Source of the DNA: an alpha proteobacterium HIMB59
GTDB lineage: Bacteria > Pseudomonadota > Alphaproteobacteria > HIMB59
Direction of reading: 5' to 3'
NCBI GenBank assembly: GCA_000299115.1
Contig: CP003801.1
Location: forward strand, 1 to 64,000
Length of the DNA: 64,000 bases
Below the pieces are notes generated by a model, which was given only the letters and a program-made list of their open reading frames with translations, was not told where the DNA came from and did not search any database. Of the stretch, positions 52,769-61,232 are shown in pieces. Each line of letters opens with the position of its first letter. Position 1 is the first letter of the stretch. Made by a program: the position numbers and the translations under genes.

Positions 52769-53521
52769 TTAGTCCAAGTATAGTTTATCTTTGATGCGTT
52801 GGGAATATTTAAAGAAATGACTTTTTTTAAAAAAAAGTTTTATCGCTTGAATATGAATTAATATAATAGCCTTCAAACTCCCTAAAATATTACCCAAAAA
52901 AAAGAGAAAGCCATTTGTGGCAGTTAATTTAGTTAAATGTAAGTCGATAGAAGCAAAGAAAATCTGTTTCTGATCCTTATTAAATTGATTGATGTAACAT
53001 TGAAACTGATGAGGATTAGGAATTTTGACACTTATCTTATAAGTGCAGTCCATTTCGATAAAAGGTGAGACATACATATTTTTTTTAAATTGCTTTTGAT
53101 CAAATTCTTTTAAAGAAAGATAATGTACTTGATCGCCAAATGTATTTTTAACCTCGTATAAAATACTTACTAATTGACTATTATGATCTAGATATAAATA
53201 AAAACTAATTGGATTAAATGAATAACCTAAAAAAGATGGAATGGTGATTAAATTCACATGATGGAATTTAATTTTGTATTTTTTAGCAAGATCAGTTGCA
53301 AATTGTAAAAGGGAAGTTTGTTTTTGGCGATAACCATGTTGTCGATAAAAAATTGATAAACAGTTAAACTTATTTAAAGAAATAAACCATGGTAGCGACT
53401 GTGAGTCATTTAAATTGAGTTTGAGATAAGGCGCCTTATATTTAAAAAAGTTTTGAGTATCACGAGTTCTTTTGTGAATAATAAATCCATGGCCAATACT
53501 ATGATTAGGATTTAATTCCAT
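52769..53521 (-). CDS. DUF1365 family protein
   Basis: This is a 250-aa protein of the DUF1365 family: IIHKRTRDTQNFFKYKAPYLKLNL, LTIPSFLGYSFNPISFYLYLD, YEVKNTFGDQVHY and FVSPFIEMDCTYK-type VSPFIEMD are recognisable. These proteins almost always stand beside an amine-oxidase-like flavoprotein and a cfa-like gene, and are thought to act in fatty-acid modification. It overlaps the flavoprotein gene by ten bases. The C-terminal third contains a hydrophobic stretch (about 208-232). Confidence 0.88.
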   Translation of the reverse strand: MELNPNHSIGHGFIIHKRTRDTQNFFKYKAPYLKLNLNDSQSLPWFISLNKFNCLSIFYRQHGYRQKQTSLLQFATDLAKKYKIKFHHVNLITIPSFLGYSFNPISFYLYLDHNSQLVSILYEVKNTFGDQVHYLSLKEFDQKQFKKNMYVSPFIEMDCTYKISVKIPNPHQFQCYINQFNKDQKQIFFASIDLHLTKLTATNGFLFFLGNILGSLKAIILIHIQAIKLFFKKSHFFKYSQRIKDKLYLD

Positions 53522-54777
53522 AAAATTCGAGAAGTGTCAGGATTGATAAATCCTTCAGGTTGAATTTGTAATTGTTGGCAGATTTTTAAAGCAGATTGAA
53601 TACCATCTTCATGAAAACCATAGCCCAAGTAACTTCCTGCATAAAAAGTTTTTTGGCTTCCTTGAATGCGCCCAATATCTTTTTGAGCCTGCAAAGTAGC
53701 CATCGAAAAAATGGGATGATCATAAACTGTTTGGTATAAAGGTTTTTTTTGGTTTTGGTTCAAAGAGACAAAAAATTGATCCTTGGTTTGCAAAGGTTGC
53801 AATCTATTCATCCAATAACTTAGTGTACATAATTGATTTTCATTGGTGTGAAAATTCCAGCTTGACCAAGCTGTACGATGAGGAGGCATTAAATCTGAAT
53901 TTTGATGAAGTTGTGTAAGATTGGATTGAAATCGAAAGGAAGAAAATAATTTAATTTCATCTGCATTCTTGTCCATTAAAATAGGTAAAAACTTATTAGG
54001 TGGACAAGCAAAAACTAAATAATCAAATGTTTTTTTGTCATTGCGAGTATGTATTTGAATTTGAGGGCTTCGATAAATTGATGTGATATGAGAAGATAAT
54101 TCTATCTCAAAATGAGAAGTATTAATTAAACAATCGATATAATTTCGAGAACCACCCTGAACCGTTTTCCATTGAGGTCGATTAATAAAATTAAAAAGTT
54201 TATGATTTTGAAAAAAACTCACAATGCTTGATAATGGTTGGTCAAGAGAATTTTGATCAGGCGTAGACCAGATACTAGAAATTAAGGGGATAAAATGATA
54301 ATCAATAAATTCTTTAGAATATTGATGATTTTCTAAATATTGTCGAATAGAGATCGTTGGATCTGGTTTGCCAGTTTGAAATGTTTTGTAAAACTTGATG
54401 ATGTCTTTGACCATTCCATAAAACTTTTTATTAATTAGATTGCGAGGATCAGCAAACAACGCCCTTAAACCCCCTCCTCCATATTCGAATTGGTTGGAAG
54501 GATTGTAGAAACTAAATGACATGTCACTATCAGCAATAGGAACCTGCAATTGATGAAATAACTTGGTTAAATTGGGATATGTTAATTCATTATAAACAAT
54601 AAACCCTGTGTCTATCGAGATTGTATTTCCCTGAGAATCCTGGACCTTTCGAGTATTTGCATGACCGCCGAGATAATCATTTTTTTCATATAATGTTACA
54701 TCAAAGTCATTTTGGAGGAAATAAGCAGAAGATAATCCTGCAATACCCGATCCAATGACTGCTAATTTTTTTTTCAC
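53512..54777 (-). CDS. FAD-dependent amine-oxidase-like oxidoreductase
   Basis: This flavoprotein of the NAD(P)-binding/amine oxidase group begins KKLAVIGSGIAGLSSAYFLQ and has DVTLYEKNDYLGGHANTRKV, ISIDTGFIVYNELTYPNL and, near the C-terminus, TFYAGSYLGYGFHEDGIQSALK. Homologues sit with DUF1365 and cfa across proteobacteria; a desaturase-like or dehydrogenase role on acyl chains has been proposed. 421 aa, full length. The start codon is GTG. It lies four bases after the photolyase gene. Confidence 0.87.
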   Translation of the reverse strand: MKKKLAVIGSGIAGLSSAYFLQNDFDVTLYEKNDYLGGHANTRKVQDSQGNTISIDTGFIVYNELTYPNLTKLFHQLQVPIADSDMSFSFYNPSNQFEYGGGGLRALFADPRNLINKKFYGMVKDIIKFYKTFQTGKPDPTISIRQYLENHQYSKEFIDYHFIPLISSIWSTPDQNSLDQPLSSIVSFFQNHKLFNFINRPQWKTVQGGSRNYIDCLINTSHFEIELSSHITSIYRSPQIQIHTRNDKKTFDYLVFACPPNKFLPILMDKNADEIKLFSSFRFQSNLTQLHQNSDLMPPHRTAWSSWNFHTNENQLCTLSYWMNRLQPLQTKDQFFVSLNQNQKKPLYQTVYDHPIFSMATLQAQKDIGRIQGSQKTFYAGSYLGYGFHEDGIQSALKICQQLQIQPEGFINPDTSRILWN

Positions 54778-54781
54778 TCTA

Positions 54782-56188
54782 TTATTTTATCTTTTGATAG
54801 GCTTCTAGGGCTCGATTACGGGAGTCCTTTAAATCAACAAGGGGTTCGTAATATAAATTTTGATTAACTAGGGATTGAAATGCTTGTTCTTGTAAATGTG
54901 GTTGGAAAATTGAGGAGGGTTTTTGTAATATTTGTAATTGGGGCAAATATTGCAAAATAAATTTTGCTTGAGGATCGAAACGCTCTGACTGCAAAATCGG
55001 ATTGAATACTCGAAAATAAGGAGATGCATCAGCTCCACATCCTGCAATCCATTGCCAACCAGCAGCATTACTAGCTTCGTCGTAATCTAGAAGTGTTTCC
55101 TGAAAATATTGCTCACCTAAGGTCCAGTTTAGTAATAAATTTTTAACTAAAAAACTTCCAACAACCATTCGAAGGCGATTATGCATCCAACCTTTTTCAT
55201 AAATCTGTCTCATAGCAGCATCTACTAGGGGAATGCCGGTTTTACCACTTTTCCATAAATCTAAGTCTTTAACACTTTTTCTCCATGGAAAATTTTGAAA
55301 TTTTAAGTTGATGGGAACAGAGGATAAATTTTTAGAATAATACAATAAAGAGTATGAAAACTCTCTCCAACCGATTTCTGATAAATAGGTTAAAACTGAA
55401 GTAGATAGATTTTTGGACTTTAAAATATTTAATACAACTGTTCGTGGAGAAATTTCTCCAAACCGTAAATACGGAGAGAGTTTTGAAGTCTGATCTAAGT
55501 CTGGCCGATCTCTTGCATCTTTATATATATCTATATCGGTTTTTAAATATCGAGAGAGCTGATCTTGAGCTGCTTTTTCACCTGGAGTCCAATATTTTGA
55601 AAATTTTTGATACCACTTTTTTTTGGGTAAAAAATTAAAGATAAGATTTTCTTGATGACTCAAAACATTTATTGATTTGATTTTTTCTAGTTTTTCTTTT
55701 TTTGATTGATAAACTTCAAAAGCTTTTCGCCAGTATGGAGTAAATACTTTAAAATATTGTCCAGAATTATTTTGAACCTCCCAAGGCTCATTTAACAGAT
55801 GTCCATTAAAAGTCTCTACATCAACACCTTGTTCTTGTAATGCTTTCTTGATAATTGTGTCTCTTTTAATTGTCTCAGGTGAATAAAGACGATTCCATAA
55901 GACTTGGTGGATTTGATATTTTTTGATTAACTTTTGTAAAACATCTAATGCCTTGCCCTCTAAAACAATAAGAGAGGCTCCAAATCTTGCCTTATAAGAC
56001 TCTTGTAATTGTTTTAAGGACTCATGTAACCACCAGTGTCCGGCCTCCCCTGTAGCATTACACTCTACTGAGTCATAGATATAAACAAATAAAGCTGGGT
56101 TTTGACTTTGCTGCAGAGCAAGCAAAGCAGGGTTATCTTCTAAACGAAGGTCTCGGCGAAGCCAATATAAGGATTTATGTTCGATGAT
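54782..56188 (-). CDS. phrB: Deoxyribodipyrimidine photolyase / cryptochrome family
   Basis: This light-dependent DNA repair flavoprotein starts with the antenna domain (YWLRRDLRLEDNPALLAL, FVYIYD) and has FAD-domain motifs TSKLSPYLRFGEISPRTV, WREFSYSLLYY, DAAMRQIYEKGWMHNRLRMVV and AAGWQWIAGCGADASPYFRVFNP, most like class I CPD photolyases. The conserved N-terminus continues upstream of the first TTG (56125): the frame is open to a stop at 56195-56197 but contains no ATG, GTG or TTG there. I set the start at an ATC codon (56188) only to include the conserved residues; 56185 is equally possible. About 468 aa, which is normal. Confidence 0.85.
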   Translation of the reverse strand: MIEHKSLYWLRRDLRLEDNPALLALQQSQNPALFVYIYDSVECNATGEAGHWWLHESLKQLQESYKARFGASLIVLEGKALDVLQKLIKKYQIHQVLWNRLYSPETIKRDTIIKKALQEQGVDVETFNGHLLNEPWEVQNNSGQYFKVFTPYWRKAFEVYQSKKEKLEKIKSINVLSHQENLIFNFLPKKKWYQKFSKYWTPGEKAAQDQLSRYLKTDIDIYKDARDRPDLDQTSKLSPYLRFGEISPRTVVLNILKSKNLSTSVLTYLSEIGWREFSYSLLYYSKNLSSVPINLKFQNFPWRKSVKDLDLWKSGKTGIPLVDAAMRQIYEKGWMHNRLRMVVGSFLVKNLLLNWTLGEQYFQETLLDYDEASNAAGWQWIAGCGADASPYFRVFNPILQSERFDPQAKFILQYLPQLQILQKPSSIFQPHLQEQAFQSLVNQNLYYEPLVDLKDSRNRALEAYQKIK

Positions 56189-56203
56189 AAGATTTTAGCA
56201 AAA

Positions 56204-56398
56204 TTATTTGCTATGAGGAGGCATTTTCTTTTCAACAAACCAAACATGTTGTTTTAAGACTGGGTCATACTTTCTTTGTCTTAATTTATCTGAAACTTTC
56301 ATTCCCTTTGTTGGTTTACGGACAATATACTTTGTTCCAGTTTCCGGTTTTTCTTCAGGAACAAGCTGTTTTAGTTGATATGTTGACTTTTTTGCCAT
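56204..56398 (-). CDS. rpmG: 50S ribosomal protein L33, divergent
   Basis: A 64-aa basic protein with the L33 pattern: MAKKSTYQLKQL, then TGTKYIVRKP in place of TGxxYxTxKN, and RKYDPVLKQHVWFVEKK, which is the conserved RKYDPxxxxHVxFxExK end. It is about nine residues longer than the usual 55, with an insertion near residues 12-20 and a short tail MPPHSK. No cysteines, so a zinc-free form. It lies about 15 bases before the photolyase frame and may share its transcript. Confidence 0.85.
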   Translation of the reverse strand: MAKKSTYQLKQLVPEEKPETGTKYIVRKPTKGMKVSDKLRQRKYDPVLKQHVWFVEKKMPPHSK

Positions 56399-56404
56399 TG
56401 GCGT

Positions 56405-56432
56405 AAAATAAACTAATTTATCATTTGGTCAA
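56405..56432 (-). promoter_or_regulatory. Candidate promoter of rpmG with almost no leader
   Basis: On the minus strand TTGACC (56427-56432) and TATTTT (56405-56410) are 16 bases apart, and only six bases separate the latter from the rpmG ATG. Transcription would begin at or next to the start codon, giving a leaderless message for L33 and the downstream photolyase operon. Pattern match only. Confidence 0.4.
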
Positions 56433-56451
56433 GATTGATTGTCAAAAAAAA

Positions 56452-57324
56452 TCATAAAATTCGCTTCCAATGATCTCTTTTATCGTTCAATGAGCGTCTC
56501 TTCTTCTCCGTCAATTGGTCGTAGCAGTACGGACACGTAAATCCCTCCTCATAATGAGGTGATTTTTTCTCTTCTGGGGTAATTGGCATATTGCACCCAA
56601 AACAAAGCTCATTCGAGCCAGGTTGAAGTTGTTTATCGACAGAGACTCGGTAATCAAATACAAAACACTCACCATTCCATTGAGAAGCAGGAGTGTCTTC
56701 AAAATATTTAAGAATTCCCCCTTTGAGTTGATAAGTATCAATTCCATATTTTTGCATTAGCGGGCCTGCCTTCTCACAACGAATGCCTCCTGTACAATAA
56801 ATAGCTACTTTTTTATTTTGAAGCTCCTCTTTTCGTTCTTCGATATATTTTTTAAAGTCTCGAAAAGTTTTGATATCAGGGTTCGTGGCATTTTGAAAAT
56901 GTCCAACTTTAAATTCATAATCATTTCGAGTATCAATGATTTCAACATCTTCTTGCTTGATAAAATCATCCCATTGTTTTGGGTTAATAAATTGACCTTG
57001 TTCAATTTCTGCAATGCTTAAGTCAAAATCTGAAGTAACAATTTCTTTTTTAATTTTAGTTTTAAATCGATTAAAGACTCTTTTTCCATCAAACTTAGAA
57101 ACTTTAATATTTTGTGAGTCCACTCCTAAATTCTTTAAAAACTCAATAGTGTTTTTCTCTTCATTATAAGGAACTGCAATGGTCCCATTGAGCCCCTCAG
57201 GTCCAATAAGGACCGTTCCTTTGATATCAATGGGTTGAAAAAAATTTTGAACTTGTTTTTCCATTTGGACAAGGTCATCAATTCGAAAAAAACTATAAAA
57301 AGCGATAACAGAGACGTTTTTCAT
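56452..57324 (-). CDS. trhO: tRNA uridine(34) hydroxylase, rhodanese-domain (TrhO)
   Basis: This enzyme (YceA family) hydroxylates wobble uridine 34 for 5-oxyacetyl-type modification using oxygen. Seen: an N-terminal ferredoxin-like domain (IAFYSFFRIDD, KGTVLIGPEGLNGTIAV), a rhodanese domain with IDTRNDYEFKVGHFQNA and the catalytic loop YCTGGIRCEKA, and a C-terminal segment with paired cysteines (CFGC...CPYC) that may bind metal. At 290 aa it is complete. Located 20 bases after hemA. Confidence 0.93.
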   Translation of the reverse strand: MKNVSVIAFYSFFRIDDLVQMEKQVQNFFQPIDIKGTVLIGPEGLNGTIAVPYNEEKNTIEFLKNLGVDSQNIKVSKFDGKRVFNRFKTKIKKEIVTSDFDLSIAEIEQGQFINPKQWDDFIKQEDVEIIDTRNDYEFKVGHFQNATNPDIKTFRDFKKYIEERKEELQNKKVAIYCTGGIRCEKAGPLMQKYGIDTYQLKGGILKYFEDTPASQWNGECFVFDYRVSVDKQLQPGSNELCFGCNMPITPEEKKSPHYEEGFTCPYCYDQLTEKKRRSLNDKRDHWKRIL

Positions 57325-57343
57325 AAATATAAGATAATTTATT

Positions 57344-58612
57344 TTATAGAGATTTTACTTTGCCAGCAAAGTCATTTTCATATTTAGCCAATAATGGCAT
57401 AAACTTTAACCAAGCATCTTTTAAGGCTTCCACAAATTTTTCTGTTGCCTCTTCGGAGTGACAAGGGGTGGGCGTTATTCGGATACGCTCTGTTCCTTTA
57501 GGAACTGTGGGATAGTTGATCGGCTGAACATAGACTTGATGTTCATCTAAGAGAAAATCGCTGATTTGCTTACATAATTTACTATCTCCGATTAAAACAG
57601 GGATGATATGCGAGCCTGAGTCAAGGAAAGGAATTCCAGCCGAACGCAACTGTGATTTGACATAATTTACGTTATCAAAAAATGTGTCTCGAACTTGAGC
57701 ATTCTTTTTGACTTGCTGAATGCTTTCTAAACTACCTGCAGCTACCGCAGGACACATAGATGTTGTAAAGATAAAACCTTTTGAAAAACTTCTTACAAAA
57801 TCGATGATAGTATTTGAAGAAGCGATATATCCACCAGCAAGACCAAAAGCTTTTGCAAGGGTTCCGTTGATAATATCAATATGCTCTGCTACGCCTTTTT
57901 CTTCTGCAACTCCTGCTGCATTGGGTCCGTATAAGCCCACTGCGTGAACCTCATCAAGGTAAATTAAAGCGCCGTTATCCTGAGCCACTTCAATGACATC
58001 TTCCAAAGGTGCGAAATCTGCTTCCATTGAGTAGACTGACTCTAATACAATAATCTTTGGGCGAGAAAACTCTACACCCTGTAAAATATCCTTTAAATGT
58101 TTAACGTCGTTATGACGAAAAATTGCTTTTTCTTTTTTGCTAGCTCGAATTCCTTCAATTAAGGAAGCATGATTTAACTCATCACTTAATACTAAGCAGT
58201 TATCAAAAGCAGAGATGATAGATTTGAGTGCTGACTCGTTGGCGCTATAGCCAGAGTTAAATGCAAGTGCTCTTTCTTTTTGATGAAGAGCCGCAATTTC
58301 TTTTTCTAATTGAATATGAAAGTTAGTTGTACCAGAGATATTTCTTGTTCCTCCACTACCAGCTCCAAGTTTCTCTGCTGCCAGCTTCATTGCATCAATG
58401 ACGAATGGATTTTGACTCATCCCTAAATAGTCATTAGAACACCAAACATCAATTTCTTCTGTCGATCCATTGTGGTGACGAGTGGCTTTAGGAAATTGTC
58501 CCGCTTTACGCTCAATATTATTAAAAATACGGTAATGTCCCTCTTCTTTAATTTTATCTATTTCAGATTGAAGAGTGCTAAAATAATTTGTTTTCCAATT
58601 ATGTGTTTTCAC
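57344..58612 (-). CDS. hemA: 5-aminolevulinate synthase
   Basis: This PLP enzyme condenses glycine and succinyl-CoA to ALA, the alphaproteobacterial (C4) entry to heme. Motifs: WCSNDYLGMSQNP, GSGGTRNISGTTNFH, LDEVHAVGLYGPNAAG and the PLP lysine in GTLAKAFGLAGGYI. At 422 aa it is typical. Start GTG at 58612; a TATAAT lies immediately upstream (58614-58619), too close for a normal leader. It stands near hemC-hemB-hemE-hemH, but on the opposite strand and separated by the LLM flavoprotein. Confidence 0.96.
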   Translation of the reverse strand: MKTHNWKTNYFSTLQSEIDKIKEEGHYRIFNNIERKAGQFPKATRHHNGSTEEIDVWCSNDYLGMSQNPFVIDAMKLAAEKLGAGSGGTRNISGTTNFHIQLEKEIAALHQKERALAFNSGYSANESALKSIISAFDNCLVLSDELNHASLIEGIRASKKEKAIFRHNDVKHLKDILQGVEFSRPKIIVLESVYSMEADFAPLEDVIEVAQDNGALIYLDEVHAVGLYGPNAAGVAEEKGVAEHIDIINGTLAKAFGLAGGYIASSNTIIDFVRSFSKGFIFTTSMCPAVAAGSLESIQQVKKNAQVRDTFFDNVNYVKSQLRSAGIPFLDSGSHIIPVLIGDSKLCKQISDFLLDEHQVYVQPINYPTVPKGTERIRITPTPCHSEEATEKFVEALKDAWLKFMPLLAKYENDFAGKVKSL

Positions 58613-58689
58613 GATTATAAAATATGAAGCTTCCTATCTAAAAGAAATAGAAAATTAGACGCATAAAGGCAATAAGGTAAGATTCTTAT

Positions 58690-59700
58690 CTATTTATTGA
58701 CTAAAGGAATGACTTCTTTTCCAATTAAATCAATAGAATTAAGGAGTTTTTGATGAGTGATGTCTGCTATATCCATTTGAAATTGGAATCGGGTAATGCC
58801 GCCTAGTGCCTCACTATGTCTTAGTATTTTCTCTGCAACTTGTTCGGGGCTTCCTAGTACTATTGCTCCTAATGGACCGATTTGTTGATCAAACTGCTCT
58901 CGAGTTACTGGTCCCCAGCCACGCTCTCGACCAATTTTAGTAAACATTTTTGCATATCCCTCATAATATAAGTCAATCGCCTCATCCATGGTTTTTCCAA
59001 CAAAACCTAAAGAATGTAAACCAACTTGCATTTTTTCAGGAGGATGGCCTGCTTGCTTCCAAGCTTCTCGGTAGATATCTACCAAGGGTTTAAAACGATG
59101 AGTATTCCCTCCAATGATTGCTACCATCAAAGGCAATCCTAGAATCCCTGCTCTTGCAAAAGATTGAGGAGTCCCTCCTACACCCAACCATATGGGAAGT
59201 GGATCTTGGATGGGACGAGGATAAATAGGCAGATTATTAATAGCGGGTCGGAACTTTCCAGACCAATTGACAAATTCATTGGCACGGATTTGAAGTAAGA
59301 GATCTAATTTCTCAATAAATAAATCGTCATAATCTTTAAAATCAAAACCAAATAAAGGAAATGCCTCAGAGAATGAGCCACGGCCTGCTACCATTTCAGC
59401 TCTTCCCTTAGAAATTAAATCAAGGGTAGATAAGCTTTGAAAAGTTCGCACAGGGTCTGAAGCACTTAAAACCGTTACTGCGCTGATCAACTTAATTTTT
59501 TCTGTTTTTGCTGCAGCTGCGGAGAGAATATTGAATGGAGAGGAATCAAGAAACTCTTGTCGATGGTGTTCTCCTATTCCAAAGGTGTGGAGACCTACTT
59601 GATCAGCATATTGAATACGCTCCAGAAGTTCATTAATAGCGGCAGCACCATCATGTTCTCCTTCTCGCAAACCAGCAAAACTATCTATTCCAATTTCCAT
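58690..59700 (-). CDS. LLM-class flavin-dependent oxidoreductase
   Basis: This luciferase-like monooxygenase fold protein has GLHTFGIGEHHRQEFLDSSP, the ISAVTVLSASDPVRTFQSLSTLDLISKGRAEMVAGRG core, and PLPIWLGVGGTPQSFARAG. Members use FMN or F420 for oxygenation of varied small molecules. The substrate is unknown. It is 77 bases upstream of hemA on the same strand and diverges from hemC. GC content and codon use are visibly higher than in the first half of the window. 336 aa. Confidence 0.88.
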   Translation of the reverse strand: MEIGIDSFAGLREGEHDGAAAINELLERIQYADQVGLHTFGIGEHHRQEFLDSSPFNILSAAAAKTEKIKLISAVTVLSASDPVRTFQSLSTLDLISKGRAEMVAGRGSFSEAFPLFGFDFKDYDDLFIEKLDLLLQIRANEFVNWSGKFRPAINNLPIYPRPIQDPLPIWLGVGGTPQSFARAGILGLPLMVAIIGGNTHRFKPLVDIYREAWKQAGHPPEKMQVGLHSLGFVGKTMDEAIDLYYEGYAKMFTKIGRERGWGPVTREQFDQQIGPLGAIVLGSPEQVAEKILRHSEALGGITRFQFQMDIADITHQKLLNSIDLIGKEVIPLVNK

Positions 59701-59731
59701 TTTTTTATCTAAAAGAGTTAGTTAAAGTACG

Positions 59732-59744
59732 TATAATCTATAAT
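59732..59744 (+). promoter_or_regulatory. Two overlapping TATAAT boxes before hemC
   Basis: TATAAT occurs at 59732-59737 and again at 59739-59744, ten to seventeen bases before the hemC ATG, in the 53-base gap that also separates the divergent LLM gene. No good -35 box is seen at 16-18 bases for either. This is the most promoter-like point for the hemC-hemB-hemE-hemH unit. Confidence 0.4.
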
Positions 59745-59753
59745 TTAGTTTAA

Positions 59754-61232
59754 ATGAAAGAAATTAAAGTCTTATCCCGATCAAGTTTTCTTGCTCAAAT
59801 TCAAACTCATCTGGCCATTACAAAAATTAAAACTATTTTCAAAGGTTCAATTTCTACTCATTATACCGAGTCAATCGGAGATACGGATACTTCTTCAAAG
59901 TCTTGGGAAAAACATGGTTTTGGCGTTTTTACGAACTCTCTTAGTAAGCAACTCCACCTAAATAAAGTTGATTTAGTTGTTCACTCTTTTAAAGACCTGC
60001 CTGTTAAAAGCTCAAAAAAATCTAAATTTATCTGCCTTAATCGTGACGATCCTCGGGATGTATTATTGGTTAAAAAAAAATCAATTCGCAAGCCATCTCT
60101 CACTATCGCCACATCCTCACCAAGGAGAAAATTTTATCTTCGCCATTTAGATGAATTTTTACCAAATAAAAAATTTAAATCGAATAGCATTCGTGGAAAC
60201 ATTACCACCCGATTAGAAAAAATAATTTTATCTACCAAACATGATGGTGTTTTTATGGCAAAGGCAGCAATTGATCGTGTTTTTCAGTATGGTCAAAAAA
60301 TTAATAATCAAGAATTTCAAAAGTTTAAAAAATATTTTAATCAATTTGAATGTATCATTTTACCTTTATCCAATTTTCCAGCAGCTGCAGCACAAGGATG
60401 TATTGCTATAGAGTACTCAGCTAAAAATAGAAAATTAGATACTATTTTACAATCAATCAACGATCCTCATGCTTATCATCAAGCTCATTTAGAAAGAAAA
60501 TTTTTATCAAGATGGGGTGGAGGGTGCGCTCTCGATATTGGCGTCACGGTTGAGAATTTTTTAGATCAGCAAATTCTTTTTGCTCGAGGAAAAGACGAAC
60601 ACACTAAAAAATATTTTCATGAACGAAAATACTTATCAAAATCTAAAACTAAAAAAGTAAAGCATATTTTTCCTGCTAATCTTAAAACATATAAAATGTT
60701 TAATCGTGAACCCTTTCCCCTCAAAAAAGACCTCTCTGATAAACATATTCTTGCAACAAGAACAGAATTTTTGCCTAAATCTAAGATTTCTAAAGCTGGA
60801 TTTTTAGGAACTGCTGGGGTGATTAGTTGGCGAAAATTCAATCAAACTGGAGTCAAGATCAACTATAGCTTTGATGGTTTTGGAGAAAAATATCGACCTA
60901 TTGAAAGCTATTATATCCAATCCAAATTAAAACCCATTAAACTAACTTATGAAAAAAATAAGATATCTTCGACCTTCCAACCTCTTGCCCATTATCAATT
61001 AGTTCCTTCATTGAATGAACAGACCATTGATAATCTTTTTCTTGCAGAGAGTTTTTATTGGATGAGTTATTCAGCCTTTAAATTAGCCATTCAACTTCGC
61101 CCTGATATCTTGAATAAAAAGAATGCTTGTGGGCCTGGTAATACCTATCAAGAAATCTCTAAAATTATTCCCAAAGAAAAATTAAATGTATATCTTAGCT
61201 ACGAAGACTTTAAGAAATATGAACTTAAATGA
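59754..61232 (+). CDS. hemC: Hydroxymethylbilane synthase with C-terminal extension, possibly HemC-HemD fusion
   Basis: Residues 1-285 are porphobilinogen deaminase: DLVVHSFKDLPV with catalytic Asp81, NRDDPRDVLL, TSSPRRKFYL, SIRGNITTRLEKI, AAAAQGCIAIEY, and the dipyrromethane-cofactor cysteine Cys258 in WGGGCALDIG. Residues about 325-492 are an addition absent from ordinary HemC (about 310 aa). It begins KHILATRTEFLP, like the LVTRPE start of uroporphyrinogen III synthase, and ends with FYWMSYSAFKLAIQL...NACGPGNTYQEIS, like the HemD TSxxAV and GxxTA blocks. It may be a shortened HemD domain; no separate hemD is seen. Overlaps hemB by ATGA. Confidence 0.85.
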   Translation: MKEIKVLSRSSFLAQIQTHLAITKIKTIFKGSISTHYTESIGDTDTSSKSWEKHGFGVFTNSLSKQLHLNKVDLVVHSFKDLPVKSSKKSKFICLNRDDPRDVLLVKKKSIRKPSLTIATSSPRRKFYLRHLDEFLPNKKFKSNSIRGNITTRLEKIILSTKHDGVFMAKAAIDRVFQYGQKINNQEFQKFKKYFNQFECIILPLSNFPAAAAQGCIAIEYSAKNRKLDTILQSINDPHAYHQAHLERKFLSRWGGGCALDIGVTVENFLDQQILFARGKDEHTKKYFHERKYLSKSKTKKVKHIFPANLKTYKMFNREPFPLKKDLSDKHILATRTEFLPKSKISKAGFLGTAGVISWRKFNQTGVKINYSFDGFGEKYRPIESYYIQSKLKPIKLTYEKNKISSTFQPLAHYQLVPSLNEQTIDNLFLAESFYWMSYSAFKLAIQLRPDILNKKNACGPGNTYQEISKIIPKEKLNVYLSYEDFKKYELK

